A stretch of 64,000 nucleotides of DNA, from positions 71,477-135,476 of the forward strand of contig NZ_JNWQ01000035.1 in NCBI RefSeq assembly GCF_000716875.1. Direction: 5' to 3'. Below the pieces are notes generated by a model. The model saw only the letters and a program-made list of their open reading frames with translations. It did not search any database and was not told the origin of the DNA. Shown here one piece after another: positions 17,696 through 27,337 of the stretch (its first letter is position 1; the number at the start of each line of letters is the position of its first letter). The DNA comes from Streptomyces novaecaesareae. GTDB lineage: Bacteria; Actinomycetota; Actinomycetes; Streptomycetales; Streptomycetaceae. The translations under genes and the position numbers were made by a program.

Positions 17696-18826
17696 TCAGA
17701 TCCCCGCGTACGAGTGCTTGCCGGTGACGAAGATGTTCACGCCGTAGTAGTTGAAGAGCCAGCAGGCGAAGGCCGCCAGCGCCAGGTAGGCGGCCTTGCG
17801 GCCCTTCCAGCCGGCCGTCGCGCGGGCGTGCAGGTAGCAGGCGTAGGCGACCCAGGTGATGAACGACCAGGTCTCCTTCGGGTCCCACTCCCAGTACTTG
17901 CCCCAGGCCGCCTCGGCCCAGATCGCGCCCGCGATGATGGTGAAGGTCCAGAGCGGGAAGACCAGGGCGTTGATCCGGTAGGACAGCTTGTCGAAGGTGG
18001 ACGCGGCGGGCAGCCGGCGCCAGATCGAGGCCGAGGTGCCCAGCGGGCCGGTGGTCAGGCCGGCCGCCATCCGCTTGTCGAAGGAGTCCTTGCCCAGGTA
18101 CAGCAGCGTGGCGATGAACGCCGCGTAGAAGGCACCGCCGCAGAAGATCGCGGTCGAGACGTGGATCGCCAGCCACGGCGAGTGCAGCGCCGGGACGAGC
18201 TGCTCGGAATCGGTGTACAGCACCGTGGTCGCGATGCCGAGGGTCAGCAGCCCCGCGAGGACGACCGGCAGGCCGAGCCAGCGGACGTTCTTCCTCGCCG
18301 CCAGCAGCACCAGGTAGGCGGCCGTCATGGCGAAGGCGAAGGCGCAGGAGAACTCGTACATGTTGCCCCACGGCCAGCGGGACACCGACAGACCGCGGGT
18401 GACGATGCCGCCGGCGTGCAGCAGGGCCCCGAGCACGGTGAGCGAGACCGCGATCCGGCCGGCCAGGTCGGCCTTCTCGTTGGTGCCGGCCGCGCCCGGG
18501 CCGTCCTCCTCGTCGGTGCCGCGCCCGCTGGTGACCACCGTCGCGCCCTCGCCCGCGATCGCGGTGCGGGTGAGCGTGGTGGTGCCGCCGCCCGCCCCCG
18601 CCACGGTGACGGTGACCTTCTTCCCGGTCTTCTTCCCGGCCGTGGCGACGGTCTCGGCCAGGCTGCCGGACTGCTCCTTCGAGCGGACGGCGACGGCGCC
18701 CTTGCTGCCGAAGGTCCACTCGATCATGTGGGCGAACATGGCGAGCGTGTAGACCACCATCGCCGAATAGATCAGCTTGTTGGAGAGGTCGGCCAGCTGT
18801 GGGTCGACCGCCGAGGCGAGTTGCAC
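17696..18826 (-). CDS. ccsB: Cytochrome c biogenesis protein CcsB (ResC)
   Basis: With ResB, CcsB forms the system II haem exporter/cytochrome c synthase. The 376-residue membrane protein has the WWD haem-binding signature WGKYWEWDPKETWSFITW near residues 306-323 and histidines in membrane segments (LLHAGGIV, HSPWLAIHVSTAIF) that would ligate haem. An unusual Gly/Thr/Ala-rich linker of about 100 residues separates the first membrane segment from the core. The start is GTG at 18826, and the resB stop ends 3 nt upstream of it. Last gene of the resA-ccdA-resB-ccsB operon. Confidence 0.95.
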   Translation of the reverse strand: MQLASAVDPQLADLSNKLIYSAMVVYTLAMFAHMIEWTFGSKGAVAVRSKEQSGSLAETVATAGKKTGKKVTVTVAGAGGGTTTLTRTAIAGEGATVVTSGRGTDEEDGPGAAGTNEKADLAGRIAVSLTVLGALLHAGGIVTRGLSVSRWPWGNMYEFSCAFAFAMTAAYLVLLAARKNVRWLGLPVVLAGLLTLGIATTVLYTDSEQLVPALHSPWLAIHVSTAIFCGGAFYAAFIATLLYLGKDSFDKRMAAGLTTGPLGTSASIWRRLPAASTFDKLSYRINALVFPLWTFTIIAGAIWAEAAWGKYWEWDPKETWSFITWVAYACYLHARATAGWKGRKAAYLALAAFACWLFNYYGVNIFVTGKHSYAGI

Positions 18827-18829
18827 CGT

Positions 18830-20614
18830 CTACTCCTTGGAGTTCTGGTCGGCAGGGACTGCGGGGTCTGAGGCCTCGGCCTCGGGGTCGTCGGGTACTG
18901 CGTCGGGCGCGGCGGCGGCTTCCTCGCCGTCCGGAGCCCGGGTGTCGTCCTCGTCCTCGTCCTCGTCCTCGGAGGCGGGGGCGTCGTCCTGGAGGTCCAC
19001 CGCGAGCTCGGCCAGCTCCTCGGCGATCTTCGCCGACTCGCTGCGGGCCAGGCCGGCCAGCTCCACCTGGGTGCCGCCGCCGGGCAGGGCGACCGCCCGC
19101 ACCCAGATCCGGCGGCGCTGGATGAACAGCGAGCCGATCAGGCCGAGGATCGCCAGCACGGCGCCGGCCAGCGCGATCTCGTTGCCGGGGCGGTGCGAGA
19201 CGTTGAAGCTGGCCCACTGCTTGTAGCCCTCGAAGGTGACGGAGCCGTAGCCGTCGGGGAGGGTCCAGCCCTGGCCGGGCTTGAGCCGGGCCTTGGCCGG
19301 CTGGCCGTCCTGGGTCAGCTGGGTGAGCTTGCGGGTGTTGAGCTGGTAGATGTTCTGCGGCAGGCCGGAGTCGGTGCCGAGGTCGCCCGCGAAGGCGTTC
19401 AGCACCAGCTCGGGGGCGGCGTCGCCGGGGAACAGCGAGATCGGGCCGGTGCCCTCGAAGCTCAGCGGCGCGGTCGGCAGGAAGAAGCCGGAGAAGCCCA
19501 GCTGGGTCTTGTTGCCGTCCGGGCCCAGGCCGTAGTCGGAGGCCTTCACGACGCCGGTGGAGGTCATGTTGCCGTCCTGCGGCAGGAAGGGGACGGCGCC
19601 CTTGAAGACGACGTCGCCGTTGCCGTTGCGGACGGTGATGACCGGGGCGTAGCCGTGGCCGATCAGGTAGACCTTGCTGCCGCCGATCTCCAGCGGGTGG
19701 TTGACCTCGATCGTCGACTTCTTCAGCTTCGACTCGTCGCTGCCCTGGTAGTACTCGACGTTCGCGGTGAACTGCCGGGCGGCGCCGATCTGGTCGCCCT
19801 TGGTCTGGAACTTCGAGGTGAAGCCGTCCAGCTTCAGGTAGAACGGGTCGAGGTCCTGGTTGCCGTAGAACCGGGTGCCGTTGAAGTCGTCGAGCTGGGT
19901 GATGGTGTTCGAGTAGCCCTCGCCCTCGACCATCAGCTTGCCGCCGGTGCCGGAGGCCAGGCTGGCCCAGGCGAAGCCGCCGAGCAGGGCGAACAGCGAC
20001 AGGTGGAAGAGCAGGTTGCCGACCTCGCGCAGGTAGCCCTTCTCGGCGGCCACCGCGCCGCCGGACAGGTCGGCGCGGAAGCGGCGCCTGCGCAGCAGCC
20101 GGTGTGCGGCGGCGTTCACCGCGGCGGGGTCCGCCTCGGTGCGCCAGGCCGCGTACACCGGCATCCGGGTCAGGTTGCGCGGCGCGGCCGGCGGCTGGGC
20201 GCGCAGCACGCCGACGAACTGCCAGGTGCGCGGGACGATGCAGCCGGCCAGCGAGACGAACAGCAGGATGTAGATCGCGGAGAACCAGATCGAGCTGTAG
20301 ACGTCGAACAGCTGGAGCTTCTCGTAGAGCGGCGCGACCGTGGTGTGCTGCGCCTTCCAGGCCTCGACCTTCAGCTGGCCCTGACCGTTCTGGTACTGCG
20401 GGATCAGCGAGCCGGGGATGGCGGCCAGCGAGAGCAGGAAGAGCAGGATCAGGGCGACCCGCATCGAGGTCAGCTGGCGCCACATCCAGCGCGCCCAGCC
20501 GAACGCCCCTATGCCGGTCGGGCCGTCGGACTCGACCGGCGCGGTGCTGAGCCGCTCGGCGGCGCTGTCGTCCGGCGCCGGCGGCTGCTCGGTCTCGGTC
20601 GTGGTGTTGCTCAC
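18830..20614 (-). CDS. resB: Cytochrome c biogenesis protein ResB (Ccs1)
   Basis: The 594-residue partner of CcsB in system II cytochrome c maturation. It has an N-terminal membrane block (RVALILLFLLSLAAIPGSLIPQ; IWFSAIYILLFVSLAGCIVPRTW), a further segment near residue 180 (LFHLSLFALLGGFAW), a large extracytoplasmic domain, and a final membrane segment (ALAGAVLAILGLIGSLFI) followed by a cytoplasmic tail rich in Glu/Asp. GTG start at 20614, 2 nt after the ccdA stop. The longer open frame to 20761 overlaps ccdA and is not needed. Confidence 0.94.
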   Translation of the reverse strand: MSNTTTETEQPPAPDDSAAERLSTAPVESDGPTGIGAFGWARWMWRQLTSMRVALILLFLLSLAAIPGSLIPQYQNGQGQLKVEAWKAQHTTVAPLYEKLQLFDVYSSIWFSAIYILLFVSLAGCIVPRTWQFVGVLRAQPPAAPRNLTRMPVYAAWRTEADPAAVNAAAHRLLRRRRFRADLSGGAVAAEKGYLREVGNLLFHLSLFALLGGFAWASLASGTGGKLMVEGEGYSNTITQLDDFNGTRFYGNQDLDPFYLKLDGFTSKFQTKGDQIGAARQFTANVEYYQGSDESKLKKSTIEVNHPLEIGGSKVYLIGHGYAPVITVRNGNGDVVFKGAVPFLPQDGNMTSTGVVKASDYGLGPDGNKTQLGFSGFFLPTAPLSFEGTGPISLFPGDAAPELVLNAFAGDLGTDSGLPQNIYQLNTRKLTQLTQDGQPAKARLKPGQGWTLPDGYGSVTFEGYKQWASFNVSHRPGNEIALAGAVLAILGLIGSLFIQRRRIWVRAVALPGGGTQVELAGLARSESAKIAEELAELAVDLQDDAPASEDEDEDEDDTRAPDGEEAAAAPDAVPDDPEAEASDPAVPADQNSKE

Positions 20615-20616
20615 GG

Positions 20617-21408
20617 TCAGATTCCGATCCGGAAGTCGGCGGTCCAGGACTGCAGTTGGCTCATCATGGAGTCCCAGGCCCCGGTGACGAGCAGCAGACC
20701 GACCGCGACGAGCATGCCGCCGCCGATCCGCATCACGAGCGGGTAGTGCTGCTTGACCCACCCGAAGGCGCCCAGCGCCCGGCGGAAGGCCACCGCGGCC
20801 AGGATGAACGGTACGCCGAGGCCCAGGCAGTAGAAGGTCGTCAGCAGCGCGCCACGCTGGGCGTCGGCCTGGTTGAGCGCCAGGTTCTGCACGGCGGTCA
20901 GGGTCGGCCCCATGCAGGGCGTCCAGCCGACGCCGAAGACCACCCCGAGCATCGGGGCGCCCAGCAGGCCGACGGCCGGGCGGCGGTGCGAGCGGACCTC
21001 GCGCATGCTCAGCCCGGGCACCAGGCCCATGAAGGCCAGGCCCATCAGCACGGTGAGCGAGCCCAGCACGATGTTGATGGTCCGCTTGTAGTCCTGCAGT
21101 TCCTGGCCGAAGTAGCCGAACAGCGCGCCGGTGGAGACGAACACCGCGGTGAAGCCGAGGATGAACAGGGCCACGCCGAGCAGCATCCGGCCGCGCCGGG
21201 TGCCGCGGGCGTCCGCGAGGTCGGCGGCGGAGAACCCGGTCACGTACGAGAGGTAGCCGGGGACCAGCGGCAGCACGCAGGGCGAGAAGAACGACGCCAG
21301 CCCCGCCAGCAGCGCGACCGGGGCGGCGACCAGCAGCGCACCGCTCTGCACGGTCGAGGTGGTGTCGGCCAGCTGGAGCCCGGCCGACTGCAGGGGCGGC
21401 AGGCTCAC
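20617..21408 (-). CDS. ccdA: CcdA-like thiol-disulfide transporter
   Basis: A 263-residue, six-helix DsbD-beta/CcdA protein that passes electrons from cytoplasmic thioredoxin across the membrane to reduce apocytochrome c thiols through ResA. The reactive cysteines are visible in FFSPCVLPLVPGYLSY and GVGWTPCMGPTLTA. GTG start at 21408, overlapping the resA stop by 4 nt, so translation is coupled. Part of the complete system II operon. Confidence 0.95.
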   Translation of the reverse strand: MSLPPLQSAGLQLADTTSTVQSGALLVAAPVALLAGLASFFSPCVLPLVPGYLSYVTGFSAADLADARGTRRGRMLLGVALFILGFTAVFVSTGALFGYFGQELQDYKRTINIVLGSLTVLMGLAFMGLVPGLSMREVRSHRRPAVGLLGAPMLGVVFGVGWTPCMGPTLTAVQNLALNQADAQRGALLTTFYCLGLGVPFILAAVAFRRALGAFGWVKQHYPLVMRIGGGMLVAVGLLLVTGAWDSMMSQLQSWTADFRIGI

Positions 21409-22022
21409 TGCTTCTGCTCCGCGACCACCGGCTGCAGGATCGACTCCAGCGCGTCCTCGGTGGTGCCGCCGACGGCGCGGGCGGCGAGCTTGCCGTCGCG
21501 GTCGACGATCAGCGTGGTCGGGATGGACTGCGGGTTGAGGCTGCCCTTGGCGAACTTGAGCAGCTGGGTCCCGGCCGGGTCGAAGATGCTCGGGAAGGTG
21601 ACGCCCTGCTCCTGCTCGAAGCGGACGGCGTTGTTCTTCTCGGTGTCCCGGGTGTTGATGCCGAGGAACTGGACGCCCTGGTCCTTGTACTTCTCCGAGA
21701 CGGCCTGCAGGCTCTTCGCCTCGGCCCGGCACGGCCCGCACCAGGAGCCCCAGACGTTGAGCACGACGACCTTGCCCCGGTAGTCGGAGAGCTTGGCCGG
21801 GGCGCCCTCCAGGGTCTCCCCGACGATGTCCGGCGCGTCCGCGCGCTTGCCGACGTCCGCCTTCGACAGGTTGGTGTTCTTGACCGTGACGAAGCCGACC
21901 TGGCCCTCGCCGCTGCCCGACGATCCCGAGGAGGAGCAGCCGGTGAGGGCGAGCGCAGCGGCGGCGGCGATGGCGGCAGCGGCTGCGGCGACACGGGGAC
22001 GGGGGCGCGTCATGGCAGACAT
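21405..22022 (-). CDS. resA: ResA-like thioredoxin lipoprotein
   Basis: A 205-residue extracytoplasmic thiol-disulfide reductase for apocytochrome c. The signal peptide ends in lipobox LTGC (Cys29), so it is a lipoprotein. The thioredoxin fold has the active site WCGPC and the cis-proline segment SIPTTLIV. ATG at 22022, with an alternative at 22013. First gene of the res/ccs operon. A 15-bp hairpin upstream separates it from the histidine phosphatase. Confidence 0.94.
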   Translation of the reverse strand: MSAMTRPRPRVAAAAAAIAAAAALALTGCSSSGSSGSGEGQVGFVTVKNTNLSKADVGKRADAPDIVGETLEGAPAKLSDYRGKVVVLNVWGSWCGPCRAEAKSLQAVSEKYKDQGVQFLGINTRDTEKNNAVRFEQEQGVTFPSIFDPAGTQLLKFAKGSLNPQSIPTTLIVDRDGKLAARAVGGTTEDALESILQPVVAEQKQ

Positions 22023-22104
22023 GTGAAAAGTTTCGCATGGAGTTCCGGGCAGGTTCGGGGGGGTCCTGCCTTGCGCGTCGCACCGCCTCTGACCTGCGAC
22101 GAAA

Positions 22105-22136
22105 TCGGGTCACCCGGCGCTCGCCGGGTGACCCGA
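22105..22136 (-). terminator. Hairpin between the histidine phosphatase and resA
   Basis: A perfect 15-bp inverted repeat (22105-22119 with 22122-22136) and a 2-nt loop, 96 nt after the phosphatase stop. It probably ends that transcript before the res operon. Confidence 0.7.
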
Positions 22137-22231
22137 AGTCATACTTACATACCGCTTACGCGCCGTGCGCGCGGGCGTGTGACGCCGCTCGCACGCCGCC
22201 TCGCGACACCGCTCGCACGCCCGTACCGGAG

Positions 22232-22915
22232 CTAGGCGCCGAAGCTCTTGCCCACCGGCTTGTCGCCCTTGCGGCCCTTGCCCACCAGGTGCGCGGGCAG
22301 CAGGTCGCGGGCCGGCTCGCGGTAGCCGACCGAGACGATCCGGTCGCCCTCGAAGGTGAAGCTGGTCAGCGAGGCCAGCGAGCACTGCCGGTTGCGCGGG
22401 TCGTGCCAGAGCCGGCGGCGCTCGACGAAGGAGCGGACGATCCAGATCGGCAGCTGGTGGCTGACGCAGACCGCCTCGTGCCCGCGCGCGGCGTCCCGGG
22501 CGGCGCCGAGCGCGCCCATCATCCGCACCACCTGGTCGAGGTACGGCTCGCCCCACGAGGGCTTGAACGGGTTGGTGAGGTACTTCCAGTACCCCGGGTT
22601 GCGCAGCGAGCCGTCGCCGACCCCGAAGGTCTTGCCCTCGAAGATGTTCTCCGCCTCGATCAGCCGCGCGTCCGCCGCGACGTCCAGGCCGTGCGCCTTG
22701 GCGATCGGCTCGGCGGTCTCCTGGGCCCGCTCCAGCGGCGAGGCCACCACGTGGGTGATGTCCCGGTCGGCCAGGTCCTCGGCCACCCGGTCGGCCATCC
22801 GCCGGCCCAGCTCGGACAGGTGGTAGCCCGGGAGGCGGCCGTACAGGATGCCCTCCGGGTTGTGCACCTCACCGTGGCGCATCACGTGGACGACGGTGAT
22901 CTCTTTGGCGCTCAC
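22232..22915 (-). CDS. Histidine phosphatase (phosphoglycerate mutase-like) family protein
   Basis: A 227-residue cytoplasmic member of the branch-1 histidine phosphatases. It carries the catalytic VMRHGEVHNP motif (RHG, His13), the SPLERAQETAEPI block, and the second histidine in CVSHQLPIW. Substrate unknown. It starts with GTG at 22915, 30 nt downstream of the hemL stop on the same strand, so it is likely co-transcribed with hemL. In S. coelicolor the same gene lies between hemL and resA, as I recall. Confidence 0.88.
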   Translation of the reverse strand: MSAKEITVVHVMRHGEVHNPEGILYGRLPGYHLSELGRRMADRVAEDLADRDITHVVASPLERAQETAEPIAKAHGLDVAADARLIEAENIFEGKTFGVGDGSLRNPGYWKYLTNPFKPSWGEPYLDQVVRMMGALGAARDAARGHEAVCVSHQLPIWIVRSFVERRRLWHDPRNRQCSLASLTSFTFEGDRIVSVGYREPARDLLPAHLVGKGRKGDKPVGKSFGA

Positions 22916-22945
22916 TTCTCAACTGCTCCTGGGGCTCGGAATTGA

Positions 22946-24274
22946 CTAGGCCGTGGCGGCGGCAGCGGCGCGCGCGGCGGCCGGCAGGGCGGCGGCGATC
23001 CGCTCGATCGCCCGCTCGTCGTGGGACGCCGAGACGAACCAGGACTCGAAGGCGGACGGCGGCAGGTAGACGCCCTCGGCCAGCATCGCGTGGAAGAAGG
23101 CGGTGAAACGGTACGCCTCCTGGGTCTTCGCCTCGTCGTAGTTGGTGACGGCGGCCTCGGTGAAGAACACCGAGAACATGTTCCCGGCGGTCTGCAGCCG
23201 GTGCGCCACGCCCTCCTTGGTCAGCGCCTCGGAGACCAGGCCGGACACCTCGGCGGCGACCCGGTCCACCGTCGCGTACACCTCGTCGGTGCAGCCGCGC
23301 AGCTGGGCCAGACCGGCCGCGGTGGCGATCGGGTTCCCGGACAGGGTGCCCGCCTGGTAGACCGGGCCGGCCGGGGCCAGGTGCGCCATCACGTCGGCGC
23401 GGCCGCCGAAGGCCGCGGCCGGGAAGCCGCCGCCCATGACCTTGCCGAAGGTCAGCAGGTCGGGCGCCCAGCCCTCGTGCGCCGCCTCCAGGCCGTACCA
23501 GCCGGCCTTGGAGACGCGGAAGCCGGTCATCACCTCGTCGGAGATGAACAGCGCGCCGTTCTCCCGGCAGAGCCGGGCCAGGCCCCCGTTGAAGCCGGGC
23601 AGCGGCGGGACGACGCCCATGTTGCCGGGCGAGGCCTCGGTGATCACGCAGGCGATCTCGCCCGGGTGGGCCGCGAAGGCCCGCTCGACGGCGGCCAGGT
23701 CGTTGTACGGCAGCACGATGGTGTCGCCGGCCTGGGCGCCGGTGACACCGGGGGTGTCCGGCAGGCCGAAGGTGGCCACCCCGGAACCGGCGGCGGCCAG
23801 CAGCGCGTCCACGTGACCGTGGTAGCACCCGGCGAACTTCACCACCTTCGCGCGGCCGGTGAAGCCGCGGGCCAGCCGGATCGCGGACATGGTGGCCTCG
23901 GTGCCGGAGGAGACCAGGCGGACCTGCTCGACCGGGGCGACCCGGGCGACGATCTCCTCGGCCAGCTCGACCTCGCCCTGGCCGGGCGTACCGAAGGAGG
24001 TGCCGAGGGTGACGGCCTGCTGGACGGCGTCGATCACCGCGGGGTGCGCGTGGCCGAGGATCATCGGGCCCCACGAGCACACCAGGTCGACGTACTCGCG
24101 GCCGTCGGCGTCGGTGAGGTAGGGGCCAGTGCCGGACACCATGAAGCGCGGCGTGCCGCCGACCGCGCGGAAGGCGCGCACCGGCGAGTTGACGCCGCCG
24201 GGCGTCACCACGGAGGCGCGATCGAACAGCGACTGGGACTGGGGGGCTTCGTAGGGGTAGCTCACGGGAGACAT
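22946..24274 (-). CDS. hemL: Glutamate-1-semialdehyde 2,1-aminomutase
   Basis: HemL converts glutamate-1-semialdehyde to 5-aminolevulinate, the step after HemA in tetrapyrrole synthesis. The 442-residue fold I PLP enzyme has the [23 protein letters not shown] and [10 protein letters not shown] blocks, and the Schiff-base lysine in [13 protein letters not shown] take ATG 24274 ([11 protein letters not shown]). No good ribosome binding site is seen and a GTG 9 nt downstream is an alternative. It is separated here from the hemACDB genes by about 11 kb but sits beside the cytochrome c maturation operon. Confidence 0.96.
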   Translation of the reverse strand: MSPVSYPYEAPQSQSLFDRASVVTPGGVNSPVRAFRAVGGTPRFMVSGTGPYLTDADGREYVDLVCSWGPMILGHAHPAVIDAVQQAVTLGTSFGTPGQGEVELAEEIVARVAPVEQVRLVSSGTEATMSAIRLARGFTGRAKVVKFAGCYHGHVDALLAAAGSGVATFGLPDTPGVTGAQAGDTIVLPYNDLAAVERAFAAHPGEIACVITEASPGNMGVVPPLPGFNGGLARLCRENGALFISDEVMTGFRVSKAGWYGLEAAHEGWAPDLLTFGKVMGGGFPAAAFGGRADVMAHLAPAGPVYQAGTLSGNPIATAAGLAQLRGCTDEVYATVDRVAAEVSGLVSEALTKEGVAHRLQTAGNMFSVFFTEAAVTNYDEAKTQEAYRFTAFFHAMLAEGVYLPPSAFESWFVSASHDERAIERIAAALPAAARAAAAATA

Positions 24275-24713
24275 GGTCTCAAATCGTGTCCTTGAGCTCT
24301 GCATGTCGGACCCGATCATCTGGAACGATGATCCGGGCACCGTTGTCTGTACGGTTGTCCCGACAGACGGGGCCGCTGACTGCTCCGCGGGGCGGACACG
24401 TCAGACTGGGCACGCAGGGTGCGCGAGCGCTCCGGTTGTGTGCAGGGGTGTGGAGAGGACTGCCGCGTACCGCGAGTGGGTACGGCGGCGCATGACGGGT
24501 AAGGAGCACGTCCGGTGGGACGCCTGGCGTGCGGGGGTCTGTCGATTCCGGCGAATTCCGGTGAGGATGGTCCGAGTGTCCGAGGCGCAGGACGGCTACG
24601 ACGAGGCTGCGGGGGGCTCCCGCAGGCCCGCCGAGGCCGCACGCGGGGGTACGGGAGCGGGTACGGGTCGTGGTCGTCGCGGTGGTGAGAGGCGGGGTGA
24701 GGGACGCGTGGGG
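24275..24713. other. 439-nt gap upstream of hemL
   Basis: No gene is supported. Close to hemL lies the palindrome at 24314-24333; a second, weaker repeat (GTCTGT 24345-24350, ACAGAC 24363-24368) follows. An open frame crosses the gap on the plus strand but has no family resemblance before 24714. Confidence 0.4.
24314..24333. promoter_or_regulatory. Perfect 7-6-7 palindrome upstream of hemL
   Basis: GATCATC (24314-24320) and GATGATC (24327-24333) flank TGGAAC. The site lies 40 nt upstream of the hemL start and could be an operator for a dimeric regulator. No regulator is identified. Confidence 0.45.
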
Positions 24714-25196
24714 GTGACTTACAAGTACTTCGGAGCCCCGGACCGTGCCACCGCCGCCAGAGTCCCCACCGCGCTCGGCCCGGGCGGGCTCGGCCTGGAC
24801 GCCGGGGAACTCGGCTCGCTGGGGCGGCTCGGCGACCTGATGGAGACCAGCGGTTCCCCCACCGGCCACCTCTCCACCAAGATCAAGCCGGAGACCATGA
24901 GCGCCATGGTCCTCACCGGCATCCAGGGCGTCCCGCTGCACCAGGTGCCGCCACTGGAACTCGTCGTACTGCACCCGGACTACGCCGTGGTCCAGCTCCC
25001 CCACAACGTCGTCGAACCGCTCCGCAAGGCCGACGAGACCGAGCTCGGCGCCGCCGCCTTCATCTGGTCGACCGTGCCGGACCGGCGCGGCCCGCGGGAC
25101 GCCTTCGTGATCTACAGCATGCTGCACGAGTGGCAGGACTTCGCCAACCGGCTGCACGAGGCCGGCCACCAGCTGTACTGCCTGGTCTGGCCGTAG
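24714..25196 (+). CDS. Conserved hypothetical protein
   Basis: A 160-residue protein I cannot assign. It has a polar N-terminus with Gly/Leu repeats (residues 20-45), then a folded core with alternating hydrophobic strands (LELVVLHPDYAVVQLP; AAFIWSTVP; AFVIYSMLHEWQDFANRLHEAGHQLYCLVWP). No signal peptide or membrane segment. I chose GTG 24714, with GAGGGA 9 nt upstream; GTG 24708 is also in frame but too close. Codon use is normal for the window, so it is probably real. It is divergent from hemL. Confidence 0.65.
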   Translation: MTYKYFGAPDRATAARVPTALGPGGLGLDAGELGSLGRLGDLMETSGSPTGHLSTKIKPETMSAMVLTGIQGVPLHQVPPLELVVLHPDYAVVQLPHNVVEPLRKADETELGAAAFIWSTVPDRRGPRDAFVIYSMLHEWQDFANRLHEAGHQLYCLVWP

Positions 25197-25259
25197 AGCT
25201 CGACACGCCACCCCGGACGCCGCCGAACGCGGGCCGGGGTGAGATGAGTTGACACTCCG

Positions 25260-26699
25260 TCAATCCTTGACGGGCGGTCGGAGCACGGCGGCGGCGAGCA
25301 CCAGGGCCACCGCCAGCAGGCCCGCGGCCACCGCGAAGGCGAGCCGGAAGCCCGCCGTGAGCGCCTCGGCGGCGGGGTGCCCGGCCGCGGCCAGTGCCGC
25401 GGTACGGCCGCCCGCGAGAGTGGTGAGGACGGCGACCCCTAGCGCGCCGCCGACCTGCTGGGTGGTGTTGAACAGGCCCGAGGCGGTGCCCGCGTCCTCC
25501 GGGCCCGCGCCCGACATACCGAGGACGGCGAGCGTGGACAGCACCAGGCCGCCGCCGGAGATGAGCAGCATCGTCGGCAGCAGGTGGACGACGTAGTCGG
25601 CGTCGGACGGCAGCCGGACCAGCAGGCCGAGCGCGGCGAGCAGCAGGGCGAGGCCCGCGAGCAGCACGGCACGCTCGCCGAACCGGGCGCTCAACCGGGC
25701 GGAGAGCACCAGCGACACCGCGCCGATGGCGACCGCCGCCGGCAGCATCGCCAGGCCGGTGGCGGCCGCGCCGTAGCCGAGGACCTGCTGCATGTAGAGC
25801 GCGACGATGATCTGGAAGCCGAACATCCCGGCGATGGTCAGGACCTGCACCAGGTTGGCGCCGGAGACGGTGCGCGAGCGGAACATCCGCAGCGGGAGCA
25901 GGGGTTGGGCGGCCCGGGCCTGGCGGAGCAGGAAGCCGGCCAGCAGGGCGAGCGAGAGCGCGCCGAGGCCGAGGGTGCGGGCGGAGGCCCAGCCGTGCCC
26001 GGCGGCGCCGACGATGGTGTAGATGCCGAGCATCAGGGCGGCGGTGATCAGCGCGGCGCCGAGGGCGTCGGCGCCGGCCCTCAGGCCGGGGCCGCGGTCG
26101 GCCTCCAGCACCCGGACGGCGAGCAGGGCGGCGGTGAGGCCGAGCGGCAGGTTGATCAGGAAGATCCAGTGCCAGTCGAGGGCCTCGGTGAGCACCCCGC
26201 CGAGGACCTGGCCGATCGAGGCGCCGGCCGCGCCGACGAAGCTGAACGCGCCGATCGCGCGGCCGCGTTCGCGCGGCTCGGGGAAGAGCGTGACGATCAT
26301 GCCGAGGCTGACCGAGGAGGCCATCGCGCCGCCAATGCCCTGCAGGAAGCGGGCGGCGATCAGCATCCCCTGCCCGGTGGCGAGGGCGCAGAGCAGGGAG
26401 GCGGCGGTGAAGAGGGCGAGCCCGGCGACGAACACCCGCTTGCGGCCGATCAGGTCGCCGAGCCGGCCGGCGAGCAGGAGCAGGCCGCCGAAGGCGATCA
26501 GGTACGCGTTGACCGTCCAGGTGAGGTCGGCGGGCGAGAAGTGCAGGTCGTCCTGGATCGCGGGCAGTGCCACGGTGACGATCGAGCCGTCCAGGATGAT
26601 CATCAGCATGCCCGCGCAGAGCACCGCGAGGGCGAGGGTGCGGGAGCGGGCGGGGGCCGTGGGAGCCGTGCGGGGCGCGGCCGGGGCGTGCGTGGTCAT
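25260..26699 (-). CDS. MFS drug exporter, DHA2 (14-TMS) type
   Basis: A 479-residue major facilitator with the DHA2 signatures: motif D1/A region LDGSIVTVALPAIQ, GRLGDLIGRKRVF (motif A), and the proton-dependent antiporter motif C around GAAGASIGQVLGGVL. Fourteen hydrophobic segments are countable. It is the likely efflux pump controlled by the MarR gene 86 nt upstream, on the same strand. The gap holds the AT-rich run TTGTTTTGTT, which could serve as operator. Substrate unknown. Confidence 0.9.
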   Translation of the reverse strand: MTTHAPAAPRTAPTAPARSRTLALAVLCAGMLMIILDGSIVTVALPAIQDDLHFSPADLTWTVNAYLIAFGGLLLLAGRLGDLIGRKRVFVAGLALFTAASLLCALATGQGMLIAARFLQGIGGAMASSVSLGMIVTLFPEPRERGRAIGAFSFVGAAGASIGQVLGGVLTEALDWHWIFLINLPLGLTAALLAVRVLEADRGPGLRAGADALGAALITAALMLGIYTIVGAAGHGWASARTLGLGALSLALLAGFLLRQARAAQPLLPLRMFRSRTVSGANLVQVLTIAGMFGFQIIVALYMQQVLGYGAAATGLAMLPAAVAIGAVSLVLSARLSARFGERAVLLAGLALLLAALGLLVRLPSDADYVVHLLPTMLLISGGGLVLSTLAVLGMSGAGPEDAGTASGLFNTTQQVGGALGVAVLTTLAGGRTAALAAAGHPAAEALTAGFRLAFAVAAGLLAVALVLAAAVLRPPVKD

Positions 26700-26785
26700 G
26701 GCGGTTCTCCCGGTTCGTTGGGTACCGGGTAGGAACGCTATCAGATTGTTTTGTTCGGGACTATCTACTTCGGGAGCAGCTTCGG

Positions 26786-27274
26786 CTACCCGCGGGACCG
26801 CCGGGCCCGGCGTACGGTGCGTTCGCTCTCCACCGGCTCCGCGAGGTGGTCCTCCACCAGGTGGGTCAGGGCCGAGACGAAGACCGCGCGCTCGGGCTGC
26901 GGCAGCGACTCCAGCAGCTCGCGGTGCACTCGGTCGGCGATCGCGGTGCCCTGCACCACGGCCTGCTCGCCCGCCTCGGTGACCGAGATGATCCGGGCCC
27001 GGCGGTCGGTCGCGGACGGGCGGCGCTCGGCCAGGCCCGCCTTCTCCAGCTCGTCGACGGTGACCACCATGGTGGTCTTGTCGAGGTCGGCCAGCTCGGC
27101 CAGCTGGATCTGGGTGCGCTCGGCCTCCTGCGCGTGGAACAGCACGCAGTACGCGCGCGGGGTGATCCCGAGCTCGGTGAAGGCAGCCGCCATCCGGGTC
27201 GCCAGCACGTGGCTCGCATGGTCCAGCAGCCCGGAGATGTCGCGGATCTGGCGCACGGGCGGGGTCGTCGTCAT
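26786..27274 (-). CDS. MarR family transcriptional regulator
   Basis: A 162-residue winged-helix regulator: RTQIQLAELADLDKTTMVVTVDELEKAGLAERRPSATDRRARIISVTEAG covers the recognition helix and wing with the D-R-R-A-R motif. ATG 27274 (MTTTPPVRQIRD) gives the normal length; the frame stays open to 27325 without conservation. It precedes the MFS exporter by 86 nt, the common arrangement for a drug-responsive repressor and its pump. Confidence 0.9.
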   Translation of the reverse strand: MTTTPPVRQIRDISGLLDHASHVLATRMAAAFTELGITPRAYCVLFHAQEAERTQIQLAELADLDKTTMVVTVDELEKAGLAERRPSATDRRARIISVTEAGEQAVVQGTAIADRVHRELLESLPQPERAVFVSALTHLVEDHLAEPVESERTVRRARRSRG

Positions 27275-27337
27275 ACGTCCGAGGTTAGCAACGGCCCGTC
27301 TGCTGCCGGATGATCCCGTTGCCAACCAACGCCGGGT

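Noticed and set aside
17163..20483. 1106-residue open frame on the minus strand
   Set aside because: Only its last 136 codons are real (the RHH-like gene); the rest is an out-of-frame shadow of ccsB and resB.
24273..24713. N-terminal extension of the hypothetical protein at 24714
   Set aside because: Composition changes abruptly at 24714, where a ribosome binding site also appears; the upstream part resembles no protein and contains the hemL regulatory region.
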